A stretch of 64,000 nucleotides of DNA, taken from positions 1,116,001 to 1,180,000 of the forward strand of contig AP026130.1 in assembly GCA_030295235.1 (NCBI GenBank), read 5' to 3'. Shown piece after piece: positions 1 through 9,921 of this stretch (its first letter is position 1; each line of letters begins with the position of its first letter). The translations under genes were made by a program, and so were the position numbers. The DNA is from Fistulifera solaris (lineage: Eukaryota; Bacillariophyta; Bacillariophyceae; Naviculales; Stauroneidaceae). Under the pieces are notes generated by a model. It saw nothing but the letters and a program-made list of their open reading frames with translations. It had not been told where the DNA came from and did no database searches.

Positions 1-263
1 ACTACGCGTAGACACTGGACGGTTCGTGAAAGATTTTTTTCTGTGTTGATGATTTGATCGATGGTCATCGAAACGCAACGCATCATTCGCTGCAGGGTCA
101 AACCTATAATCATTAAACCAGACCTTTGAGACAATACATTGGTTTAGAAACGAAATATTAGTTAAAGGTTCACTCTTGATCTATTGGCTTGAAGGTATTA
201 AGCCAGTAGAGTTCGCTTGCAACTTGCAACAATACATCGAGTCGGGTTTCAATAAAGTCAACA

Positions 264-1269
264 ATGTCTGCTTTGGCAAAGAGTCAAAAGGCCAAGGCGG
301 AAACCTTTGTGCAGCAAGCTGAGGCCACCTTGAACAAGAAAAGCTGGTTCAGCAGCAGTAAAGAGCGCAACCAGGAAGATGCCGCGGAGACGTACTTGCA
401 AGCGGCAAACGCCTACAAAGTAGGAGGCTGGCAACAAGAAGCCGGAGACATTTATTGCAAGGCGGGAGAAATTTATCGCGATCTGTTGAAAAATCCGAAC
501 GAAGCTGCTAAGGCTTACAGCAACGCGGGTGAGTAATGATCGGAAGTTTATTTCATTTGTGTGGTCGTGTCTCTAAACATTGCGTATCGAAGGGTCTTGC
601 TACAAAAAGAGCCACCCGGCGGATGCTGTCTCTGCGTATCAGTCGTCGATTTCCCTCCTCACGGATGCTGGTAGGTTGTCGCAAGCCGCCAAATTGTGCA
701 AAGAATGTGCGGAACTGTACGAATCGGAAGAAGTTGGAGGGGACGCGAACAAGTCATCTGTAGTTTATGCGATCGAAATGTACGAACAAGCCGCCGAGCT
801 GTTCACCTTGGAAGATGCGAAAAGCTCCGTCAATCAATGCAACGCTAAAATCGCCGAACTCTGCAGTGCCGCTTTGGACCCTCCCGATTTGCTGCGAGCA
901 TCCCAGTTATACGAAGACTTAGGTCGTAATTGCTTGGATTCCAATTTGCTCAAGTTCAATGCGAAAGGATACTTTTTGCAGGCGGTTTTGTGCCATCTTG
1001 CGAACAATGATGCCGTTGGCGGCCGTGAAGCGCTGTCCCGATTTGAAGGATTAGACTACACCTTTTCCGACTCGCGTGAGGGAAAGTTTGCCACGCAGTT
1101 GGTGGATTGTGTCGAGGGTATGGATGCCGAAACGCTTGCGACAGCCTGCTTTGAGTATGATCGCATATCCAAACTCGATCCATGGAAGACTTCGATGCTT
1201 GTGAAAGTCAAGCGTAGCATCGAAGGTGACGAGGGTGGCAACGACGAAGATGATTTTGATTTGACTTAA
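264..1269 (+). CDS. alpha-SNAP (soluble NSF attachment protein)
   Basis: Adaptor that links SNARE complexes to the NSF ATPase so that spent SNAREs are taken apart after membrane fusion; it acts at the cytosolic face of the secretory pathway. Two exons, 264-528 and 593-1269, joined across a 64-nt GT-AG intron that restores the reading frame, give about 313 residues, close to the family's usual 295. The sequence shows the all-helical TPR-like repeats typical of SNAPs: AAxxYxxAANAYK near residue 50, the CYKK segment right after the splice, and repeated A-x-x-Y/L-x-x-A-G/A pairs. The C-terminus is acidic (EGDEGGNDEDDFDL), and in the family this end stimulates NSF. It starts at the only good upstream ATG and is convergent with the next gene, about 280 bp away. 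Confidence 0.93.
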
Positions 1270-1546
1270 TGAATTAACCGGCGTTTGAGATTCATTCTAT
1301 AAAAAAGAACATTTTAATAATTGAATATTTATGTGCAAAAAGCTTTTATCGTTTGCGACGTAGGAACGGAGGCAAGCTTCTTACAATTTTCAAATCCCAA
1401 AGACGCCAATTATGGTCAAAGCAGCGTGCCAACTTCGGTGACGACAGTGTTCGAAAGAAACAGCAGGTTATAATTTATGCAAACTATCTAGAATCTTGAA
1501 AACGCAAATCAGCATTGACTACATATTATGATGAAAAGAATTTACT

Positions 1547-3272
1547 TTACTTCTTTGCCCGATAGAAGTTGAGATACGACATGTGCCAGTCTCCACCGCC
1601 CTTTAATTTCAATACATCCTCAGTCTTACACGGACTCACTTCATCGTCATCGTACACATACCAATCTTCATTGTCTACGTCCGTATCGGCGATCTTCTCA
1701 ACCTTCCCGCCGCTGGAATTGTTGTCGGCTTTGACCCAAGCCATGTAATGACCCCCGTCTGCATCACGCCCCTTGTGTGTAACAACGGCGAAAAGCTCGT
1801 AAATGCCTTGAAAGTTTTCAGGCAAACCAGGACCCACCGGTGCCAAGGATTCTTCCATACTCATGGCTAACGCAGACTTGAGCTCGTCATCCATCTCAAC
1901 TTCTTCTTCTTCTTTGGCTTTGTCCTCCACTTCCATTGCGTCGACATTACCATTCTCCAACTGGCCCTTTAACTTTCGGTTGATTCTATCTTCTTCCTCC
2001 GCCAACGCTTTGTCGCGAGAGACTTTCAAAACCTTTTGAATTTCTTCCGTGCAAAATTCATACACATCCAAGGTGGAAGAGAATGCCACCGGCTTCATGA
2101 TTTTGCACTTGACTGGAAAGGGAATGATTGTTAGCAAGACTATATCTATCGATGCAGTCAACAATACAAGTGTGTACGTACCACCAGCATGGTCTTGAGA
2201 ATCAGGCGTCGCCTTCCAATAAAAGCGACCAAATTGCACAGCAATCACGCGCGGAAGGCGAGCAATGCGCTGGCGCCGTGTCCACATAGCGTTACGGCCC
2301 AGGACATCCGAGTGTTTTTCAATCTTTCCTTCGAGCGCCAATTGAATCCCCTCCGCAATGTGTGATACATTCAAGTTTGACTGCATGTCGCTCCCACCTT
2401 GGATGTTACATACCAGCTTACGGTGCAAATCGTAAGAAATGACGGGTGGCTCGGCGTCGGAAGAAGGAAGCTCGTCGCACGTTAGCGTTTCCTTCATTTT
2501 CAAACCAAACAAGGCATCGATCAAGTTATCGGCACCGGATAGCTCGGATTCTGTGACTCCATTTTCGAATCCTGCCTTAATAATTTCTGGTTTGTTCAAC
2601 ACGGACGAAGCGGTTGTCAATACTCCCGAGAAGAATTCTTCGGCATCTTGTTGCATCGGCTGCCCGTGGGGACCTCGTTGCGCAAACTGAGGAAAGACGA
2701 CACGCGTCGCTTGCAGCAACGAGGCAGGATGAACCGCTGTAGCTTGTGAATCCAATTTTTGCAACGTTTCTCGCAACGACGTAACCATCAACGCACTTTG
2801 TGCCTGACCAGGATTCGAGCCGAGCGATGAGTTCACCTGGAATTGTTGCAACGATCGTCGAAGCGGGGGAAACCGCACGCAAGCATTGTACGACGGAGTT
2901 CAGGTAACATGTATTTCCCAAATTGACTAGACCCGAGGGATCTTCGACGGCTGCGGCTTGTTCTGGGGGAAGATCCTCAAGAAACACAGTTTTATTGGTG
3001 GGGGCAGCCACTTGCGTAGCACTCCCCATCAACAAAACTTGAATCGGAGGTTTTAGGCTTTTCCAGTCGACGCTTCCCAAATCGAAATCATCCTTTAGTA
3101 CACCCTTCCAGAGACCTTTGGTTTTCGCCATCAACTTGACGCGCTCAGCAGGGACGCCGGTAAGGTCTTGAATTTCTTGTTTCCAATGCTTCACTCCAGC
3201 GGCGGGGGCACCGCTGTACTCCAACGTTTCCTTGCCCCATTTAATTTCCAGCGTTACACTATCCGCAGACAT
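1547..3272 (-). CDS. UBP6: USP14/UBP6-type ubiquitin carboxyl-terminal hydrolase, frameshifted in this sequence
   Basis: Proteasome-associated deubiquitinase that trims ubiquitin from substrates. Residues 1-80 form a ubiquitin-like domain, and the USP catalytic domain follows. The Cys box is GLVNLGNTCYLNS (residues about 116-128) and the His box is GGHYMAWVK near the C-terminus. An in-frame 69-nt intron lies at 2113-2181; removing it joins HAG to VKCKIMKPV, the family's expected sequence. The frame breaks at 2865-2872 (AAA/GGGGG on the plus strand). Dropping one A restores CLRAVPPLRRSLQQF, which matches USP14 exactly where it should, and gives about 551 residues. A 37-nt intron could bridge the break, but that is too short to be credible here. 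A base-call error is most likely; a pseudogene allele is possible. Confidence 0.9.
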
Positions 3273-4721
3273 TCTTCGAAGCGATTATCACGAAGCAAAT
3301 CTTATGTATTGCTTCTTTACAATCCGTAATCCTTTATTGTTTCGTAAAGGATAAGATCATTGCCATCGTCGTCACAAACGGCCTGCTTCGGAAACTCATC
3401 GATGTGCTGAGAAAACGGGACTGGAAAACATTTCGGTGAAACACGAGCTGCCTACTTTTGGTGTCACTGTAGATCTTCAACTTATTTTGAAGGAGCGATC
3501 AGGTACGGTAGTCTAATCCATCGTGAAAGGTCAAAAACACCAATCGATCTCATTAATTATACGATAATGTTATTTTTAAAATAACATCCTTTCTAGAATT
3601 TGGTTTTAACCGGGCTTCGATGCATGGATGTTCATCCCATAGACAACAACCGAGACTCGATTCGGAAACGAATAAACCGTTGGTTTACCTTAATCAACTT
3701 TGGCCGATGTATCGTCTCGTCTAGATTCGTTCTCAAATGAATGAGTTATAACACTCGTGGGTCAAACATAAAGGTAGCGTTGTCAAGCCGTTCTCTTGTC
3801 TTAATCTTGGTAGCGTTCAATAACTTTCTTGTCCGTCATCGAATGAAACCGAGAGCAAGCGAGAAGACGACGGAAGTGAAAGTCCGATGAAGTGCGCAAT
3901 TAGAACTCCAGTCTAGAGTCTCTAGTTTAAGCCCAACTGGTTCAGCAACTGGTACAAATTTTTTAATCACAATAGGTACGAATTACGCATTCACTTCGTA
4001 AGAGGGAATGAAGGAAATGGAAGCGGTCAGAAGCCAGAATGGCGTTCAATGTAAGGACGTAAAAATCTAGTTCAAATAATGATCAAAAACTCGAGGCTCG
4101 AGGAGATACGGAGATGCAGATACAGTAGATGACGAATGTTGATTGATGGATCGCCCAACTGGGCAACTGGGCTCTTTCTATGATTCCGAATCTCCAAAGT
4201 CCGAAGGGCAAAGGGAGGGGCTATTAACATGAAACATGACTCCATAAATGCATAAGTGCCTACAGTAGGGAAAAACGGAAAACTTGGGAGAGAACGAGAA
4301 GGTTCATAGCAGCACGATTTATGCTCAACTTCAAGGGAACACGAGAGAATGATTGGCATTAATTGGCGTGTCCCATGATTTGAAATGAAAAGGAAATCGA
4401 CTTCTCACACCTTACACCTTACACCTTACTACTGTAGTTCGATAAGGATGACCTCATTCTTCATTCGGCGTTTCTGTGCTCTACCTCCTGTTACCTGTTA
4501 CGGAAGATTTTGATTAAAGTTCAACATAGCCACTGGGATAGGTACTTTTTATCGTATACTAGAGGTACTTTCGACTTGTCCGTGACTCTGACACTGACAG
4601 CTAGAAAAAATCATCGTCCTCTCCTCGAAAAAGAAAAAACGGCGCATGTGAAAAAATTGCGAGAGCGATTTATTAGAAGCATAAAATTTACCATCATCTC
4701 CAACAAATCGACATTGCAGGC
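3273..4721. other. intergenic, no gene seen
   Basis: About 1.4 kb between the deubiquitinase and the KIX gene, and the shared upstream region of both. The open frames here are short, AT-rich and without recognisable protein character. It holds low-complexity stretches (for example CACCTTACACCTTACACC near 4410) but no strong inverted repeat or array. Confidence 0.5.
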
Positions 4722-5392
4722 ATGTTTTCTCCTCAACGCGAGCTTCGTTCTCGTTCACAATGGCAAAGCGATGCAGATATTCATCATAGGCGACAGATGG
4801 TCAAATTCATGTAAGTACGATCGTCCTCTCGTCGCCTTGGTGAACCCCCGTACTAACGCGTTGTCTTCTTCTTCGGTCGTCTTCCCAACAGCCTCAGTAT
4901 TCTCGTATCCGGAACAGGGCCGCGTTCCGCGAACGATATCCGATCAGTTATTGCGGTGGCCAAAAAAGCGGAACTGGATATGTACAAGCATGCAAAAGAT
5001 TTTGATACTTACAGCGATGCATCGACGGTAAAGAAAAGAGTTTCGGAGTTTATACGTCGCTCAAGAAACTCGTCTTCGTGGCAATCCGATAAAAATTTTG
5101 CGGCCCGAAGACGAATGATTAAGTTGATGTAAGTCGATCTTGCAAAACTTTTCCATGTTTGAGTTTATCTCATGGAATTTCCGTCAATGTTTTGATCTAC
5201 AGAACCACGTTTCTGAAAAAAGAACTTCAAGTGCCAGACGACTTGCCAAATAACACGAAATTTATCTACATAGTTGCCAGGCATGTCGAGGCGTCCATGT
5301 ATAGAAACGCACCATGCTTCGAAATGTATGCCGACGACCGCACCGTTGAAAGCCGAATCCGCTCGATGCAAGTATCGCTCCTTGAAAGATAA
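4722..5392 (+). CDS. small KIX-domain protein
   Basis: Three exons (4722-4810, 4892-5128, 5203-5392), separated by GT-AG introns of 81 and 74 nt with GTAAGT-type donors, keep one frame and give about 171 residues. The last 80 residues resemble the KIX fold of CBP/p300 and MED15: an Arg-rich first helix (ARRRMIKLI), a linker with LPNN, a second helix VARHVEASMYRNA, then an aromatic, acidic stretch and a final helix RIRSMQVSLLE. The VExxMYxxA core is the family's hallmark. KIX domains bind short activation helices of transcription factors, so a nuclear coactivator or adaptor role is inferred. Nothing besides the KIX region is recognisable; the N-terminus is basic and Gln/His/Arg-rich. The ATG at 4722 is the first in the spliced frame. 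Confidence 0.75.
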
Positions 5393-6540
5393 TCTAGATT
5401 GTTTCATTTATTCCATGCTTTACTTTCCAATAAATTCTACTAAAAGCAAGTCATAATTTTGGAGTCTGGCCGTAGCTAGCACTATAAAACTACTGCCCCG
5501 TTCGTTCCGTGAGTTGATACCGTGGCTATTTGCATTCAATCCATCGTCGCAGTAGACTTTTCAGCTACGTATGGTCAATCGATGGGACGGGGGTGATTGG
5601 TAGTTGTGGTGGGGGAGGGTTGAAAGTGGGGTTTTAGTTTGGGGTTGTGTTGGGGGCCTGTTCCAATTGCTGGGCTGGGTATCAAAGTGGAATACTCTTC
5701 GACACAGCTCTTCGCCATGGTTGACAAAAGTCATCCAATCTTCTCGCGGAGTCCTGCCTAGCTTAGAAATGTCATCACAGGTGATATTGATTTCTTATTT
5801 GAGTTAGTCAAATAAGGACAGTACATATATAGAGATTCTATAAAAGTACAGTCATGCTTCCAATCACAGAGGCCAGACGCTTGACGAAACGAGGGCCATT
5901 CGATCAATCATGCGCAGCACGGAAAGTATGTAAATTTATTTTGTAAATCATACAAATTGCTTTAGACTTTTTTAATGCTTGGTTGCGCGAGCCGTATTTT
6001 TTCTAGGCGCGTCAACGGACGAGACGACGTTTCAACGGGCGATGCCAGACAGCTAGGTTCTTGTAACTTGTAACCTTGGTTCTAATAATGGCTGTCAGAT
6101 GACACTAGAAAAAATACTGCTATGACAGATGACCCATCGGTCCATCTCTCAATTCTCAACTCTCAACTCTTACTTCTAAAAAGTACGGAGTAGCACTTAC
6201 CCATTGACCAGGTGATCTATTTCATTGGTTCGACATCGACTATTAACATCCACGGATTTCCCTGTTCTAATCCGTCAAGTTGAATTTCACGCTGCTGTCA
6301 AATCAATAGTTTTATCTTTCCTTCCGATGAGTGGCGGCGAGCGGAGAGTCCGATGGATAGGTTCCGTGAAAAACCTAAACCTCGAGCTAGAGAGCTGCTT
6401 GTGCAATTAATGGACGGCATGGTATGGTAATGGCATTAAAGCTAGACAAATTTCTGTTCAATGATTCGACTATGCATATTTGCAGCTGACTTTTTATGAA
6501 ATAACCAAGTCTAGATTTTATTGTCTACGCTTCCAACTTA
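5393..6540. other. intergenic, no gene seen
   Basis: About 1.15 kb between the KIX gene and the 3' end of the next minus-strand gene. It contains a G/T-rich patch at 5590-5660 and the string TATAAAAGTACAG at 5838-5850, which recurs at about 46756. No open frame has protein-like composition. Confidence 0.5.
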
Positions 6541-8052
6541 TTAGCATGAACAGCACAGAAGCCAGTTCCAGGAATCATAGCTGTTACATGTAATCCCTCT
6601 ATCATCAACCAGATGCTCTGCACTTTCCTTCTCTTGCGCTGCCTTACGTGTCCGAAGTTCCTCTTGTAGCCAAGCTAAGGCATCCGACATGAAAATTGCT
6701 TCTAAATACACGACGGAATCGTGTGTCAACGCTAGAGGCATCCGCTTGTATTGGCGGGGTCCGCACGTGTACTGAGGCTGTAAACCGTCCAAAGGAATCC
6801 TTCGTGTTGTCACTAGTCTTCGTTGCTGGCGACGTCGTCTTTCATAGAGCTTGACTTCTAATGTTGTCGGCGCTTGAGTACCTCTCAAATTGCGCGTCAA
6901 GCGCAAACCACGTTCTGCCGGGACAAAGGCGTTTCCGGACGGTCTCAAAACAAAGTTTTCAAGACAATCCTCGTAGGCCAGTTGAATGATCCAAGTAGAG
7001 CGCGGATTCAAGCCAGATGCCGAAGCCACTCTCACCTCTATCGCGCTAGCCGCAAAGACTGCTGGAGTATGTACCAGAAATGGAGGTTGAAGAAGACTAG
7101 CTCTAATGCGGTCGCTTTGTCGCGAGCCGGTCGATGTTTCCGAGCTTGTAGGATAAGACCGCGGAGAAGAAAGGGCCACTGGCTTGCGAGGAAGGAACGA
7201 ATCGTGACACATCTTACGCAATACAACCATTGTTATTTTTGCTGTATTGGCTACGTCCCATCGTAAAAGGACGCCATATTGCATCGACAAGAATCCCATG
7301 CGCAACTCGACTAGTGAACGCGTTTCAACAAAGGTAGCGTTTCGCTCTGAAACTATAGCATTTTTGCGTTTCACGGAAGCCTTGCTTGTTTCACTAAGCG
7401 CGTGTTGAGCCAGTAATCGCATTTTGGCACGAAGCTTTTCCAGACAAGCCTCCCTCCCGAGTGCGCAAATTTTTGAACCAACAGGCTCGCCTAGCCCTTT
7501 GTCTTTTTGCATACGACACTGCGGGTGAAAATACATTGCAGGGTCATTGAGCTGTTTCGTATCCAGCTCAGCAAAAGACACTGTAAAAACCGAAGCTTCT
7601 GTGTTACAAGCCGATATCCGACTGACGCGTGGAGGAGTGCGCCGCCGTGAGAGTTTTATGGGTCTTCTCCGCTTGCGTGAATCCTCTTGGCTTTGATCGA
7701 AGCTCTCGACCGATTCAAATCCTAGACTTCCACTCGCATCATCCTGAAAATCTCGATCCTTTTGTTGCTGTTGTTGCTTCAGTAGTTGTGACTGTTCGTG
7801 AAGCAGCGACTCAATGCAAGCGTCATGCAATGATGAATAATCAACCGAATTTAAATCACCGTTTTGAAAATCACGATGAAGAGCCGAACTGAACGCATCC
7901 CGTGATCCTGTCGCGCAGCTGTCGTCACAGCCGAGCAGTTCCAAACCACAGCTGTTGTCGATCAAATCGGAGAATAACGAGTTGCAATTAGCCGCGCCTC
8001 CGCTGTCCCGTGTTGTCTTTGCCGGCCATATCCGCTTTTGCTTGATAGCCAT
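6541..8052 (-). CDS. conserved-looking protein of unknown function, possible C2-like region
   Basis: A single uninterrupted frame of 503 residues from the MAIKQKR start; an extra 20 residues are possible upstream from 8112. I do not recognise the family. The N-terminal half is polar and low-complexity, with a QQQQQ run (around residue 95) and a basic stretch RKRRRPIKLSRRRTPPR that could be a nuclear localisation signal. The second half alternates hydrophobic strands: an EVRVASASGL segment, then TLEVKLYERRRRQQ and RRIPLDGL. This has the rhythm of a C2-type beta sandwich but lacks its acidic calcium loops. The protein ends LLCCSC, a C-x-C end that could be lipidated; that is speculation. No frameshift is seen. 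Confidence 0.6.
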   Translation of the reverse strand: MAIKQKRIWPAKTTRDSGGAANCNSLFSDLIDNSCGLELLGCDDSCATGSRDAFSSALHRDFQNGDLNSVDYSSLHDACIESLLHEQSQLLKQQQQQKDRDFQDDASGSLGFESVESFDQSQEDSRKRRRPIKLSRRRTPPRVSRISACNTEASVFTVSFAELDTKQLNDPAMYFHPQCRMQKDKGLGEPVGSKICALGREACLEKLRAKMRLLAQHALSETSKASVKRKNAIVSERNATFVETRSLVELRMGFLSMQYGVLLRWDVANTAKITMVVLRKMCHDSFLPRKPVALSSPRSYPTSSETSTGSRQSDRIRASLLQPPFLVHTPAVFAASAIEVRVASASGLNPRSTWIIQLAYEDCLENFVLRPSGNAFVPAERGLRLTRNLRGTQAPTTLEVKLYERRRRQQRRLVTTRRIPLDGLQPQYTCGPRQYKRMPLALTHDSVVYLEAIFMSDALAWLQEELRTRKAAQEKESAEHLVDDRGITCNSYDSWNWLLCCSC

Positions 8053-8677
8053 TTTATCGTGAATGTTTATGCAAGATGGTTTATCAACAAAATATAATTG
8101 ACACAAATACAAGAAGGTTTAATGAATTGCTTCGGAATAAAAGTCATGTCGTTTGATGCTGGCATCTACTGCGTTTGAAGTCAAACAGCAACAACAACAA
8201 CGAAGCACAAAAACGAACGACTGCTCTGTTCAGGATCAGAGTGTGGCTTTTAGTGTAGGGACCTCTGGCGTCAAGAAAATGCACTTCTCCCCCTACTGCG
8301 TCTCTTGAAAAATTCATCCAACGCATTTGCTAAATAAATTTGAATTTCCACTAAGTGACAAACAAGATACTCGGTGTCATTATCCGTTGTAGAACTGTTC
8401 TTAGGGCCAAAGATTACTGCGTGACTTGAGGCTTATACTGTACAGTACGGCATACTGTAGTCGAGCGGCGGACTTAACCTTTAACCCTGATTATGTCCAA
8501 GGATCGTGACTGCGCTATAAAGCAAGGACCATGTGAACCTTGCCATGAACAGCTATGACTATGAAGCCCAATCAGTCATCGTGATCCCAAATCGCATCAA
8601 TTATCCTGATACACACATTTTCGTCTCGGCTGAATTTCAGATCTTTGAAACCTTATCACAAAATCTTTAATCATTTC
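8053..8677. other. upstream region of the 6541-8052 gene
   Basis: About 620 bp between two minus-strand genes. It holds a near-palindromic patch at 8438-8462 (ACTGTACAGTACGGCATACTGTAG split over neighbouring units); a related CTGTACAGTA lies at 14235-14244 downstream of the helicase. No gene is supported. Confidence 0.4.
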
Positions 8678-9516
8678 TCAAGACTCGGAAAGAGTAGTTT
8701 CGTCGGCCTTCTGTACTCGCATGCTCGTTATGTACGATAATTCAGGGAATTCCTGTTGTAGATAAATGTTTCCTTTGTTCACGATCTGCCCCTGATTTGG
8801 TCTCTCTCGATATTTCGAACTGATTTTATCGATATATTCCATTCCTTCTATGACTTCTCCGATGGGCGCAAAGCCCTGTTGGTCGAGGGCTGGGTTATCG
8901 TTGAGATTGATAAAAAGTTGTGTTGTTCGGGTGTTCTTCCCAGACGTAGCAAAAGTGAGCGTCCCTCGTTTATTCGATTCTTTTACTGGATCATCTTGTA
9001 AAACTTTTGTTTTCCATTCCGACTGTATACTGGGGTTGCCATTGATTCCAAATTGCACCACAAAATTCGGCAATACCCGAAAGAATCGGCACTCGTCATA
9101 AAATTGTGCCTCGACGAGTTCCAACAAGTGGGCTGCTCCGATCGGAGCCCAGTCGGGACGAACTTCAATTATCACATTATGCGCATCCGTTTCACCGGTC
9201 AGACCAGCTAAAGTCATAACGAGATGCGGGGGTGTTTGGTAACGACCGTGTCATCAGTTCCGCCCGCGTCGTCGGTCTTTTCAGAAGTGTGTCTCAAATG
9301 CTGCTCTTGTTGACGAAGTAATAGTTTCTCAGGCGTGCTGCCGCTTTTGATGCGGTATTGTCGTTTCGTACGAAAGTGATCCATTTCAAAGAGCAATGCA
9401 CAGAAAGCGAGCAGAGCCGTCATCCACGCAATGACTTTTAGCAATCGAACGTACGAGCCACCTGTCGCTCGGGAGCGCCTTATTCGTCGTTTCATCTGCT
9501 GAGGAGGCTTTTGCAT
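8678..9516 (-). CDS. membrane-anchored cyclophilin-type peptidyl-prolyl isomerase, frameshifted in this sequence
   Basis: Prolyl cis-trans isomerase, probably facing the lumen of the secretory pathway. The upstream frame gives a short basic cytosolic end (KRRIRRSR), one hydrophobic anchor (VIAWMTALLAFCALLFE) and a polar stem. The downstream frame gives a compact cyclophilin domain with RPDWAPIGAAHLLEL, FFRVLPNFVVQFG, TLTFATSG, TTQLFINL and QGFAPIGEVIEGME. The two frames overlap at TTATGA. Adding one base to the five-base run at 9228-9232 joins stem and domain into about 279 residues, and no GT-AG intron of sensible length does so. The gene shares a 405-bp divergent promoter, containing a minisatellite, with the DHX29 gene. 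The anchor could instead be a cleaved signal; the lack of small residues after it argues against that. Confidence 0.85.
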
Positions 9517-9620
9517 TGTCATTAAAATTAATTTACGAAAGGGCTGTGTAGTATAGAGACACACGTTTCAACGATAGAGGTCTTTTGCGAAGAAGACATG
9601 AAAATGAAAAAGGTCGAAAA

Positions 9621-9789
9621 TACCACACACCCACATTTTTTAGGAGACGTGAAAAACCACACTCCCATATTTTCTGGATACGTGAAAATACCACCCGCCC
9701 ACATTTTCTGGAGGCGTGAAAATACCACACCCCCACATTTTCTGGATACGTGGAAACCCACTCCCTCACATTTTCTGGAAACGTGAAAA
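9621..9789 (+). repeat. minisatellite array 1 (five ~34-bp units)
   Basis: Five imperfect tandem units of 33-35 bp, each with a core like CCCACATTTTCTGGATACGT followed by GAAAA and a TACCACAC spacer. It lies between the divergent cyclophilin and DHX29 genes, about 105 bp from one start codon and 132 bp from the other. The same unit forms arrays at 42160-42295 and 57939-58195 and a single copy at 23417-23450. Confidence 0.93.
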
Positions 9790-9921
9790 AATCAGATGCG
9801 GCCAGAGGCCAAGGCACAATGGGAAAAGAACCGTAAGGTTTACTGATATTCTTTTACTTTGCATGTTGAATTTGTTTACATCCTTTTTATAACCCCATGT
9901 AAAACACATTTTGCTGTCGTC

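Noticed and set aside
2865-2900. A 37-nt intron, or programmed +1 frameshifting, in the deubiquitinase
   Set aside because: All well-supported introns here are 51 nt or longer, and the same kind of break recurs in many unrelated genes at homopolymers; one surplus base is simpler.
4510-5031. 173-codon open frame
   Set aside because: It crosses the exons and introns of the KIX gene in another frame and has no conserved character.
5604-5807. Trp/Gly-rich 67-codon frame
   Set aside because: It arises from a G/T-rich low-complexity patch.
9210-9220. TTATGA overlap read as two cistrons (anchor peptide plus cyclophilin)
   Set aside because: One added base in the adjacent five-base run fuses both into the membrane-anchored cyclophilin expected from other diatoms.
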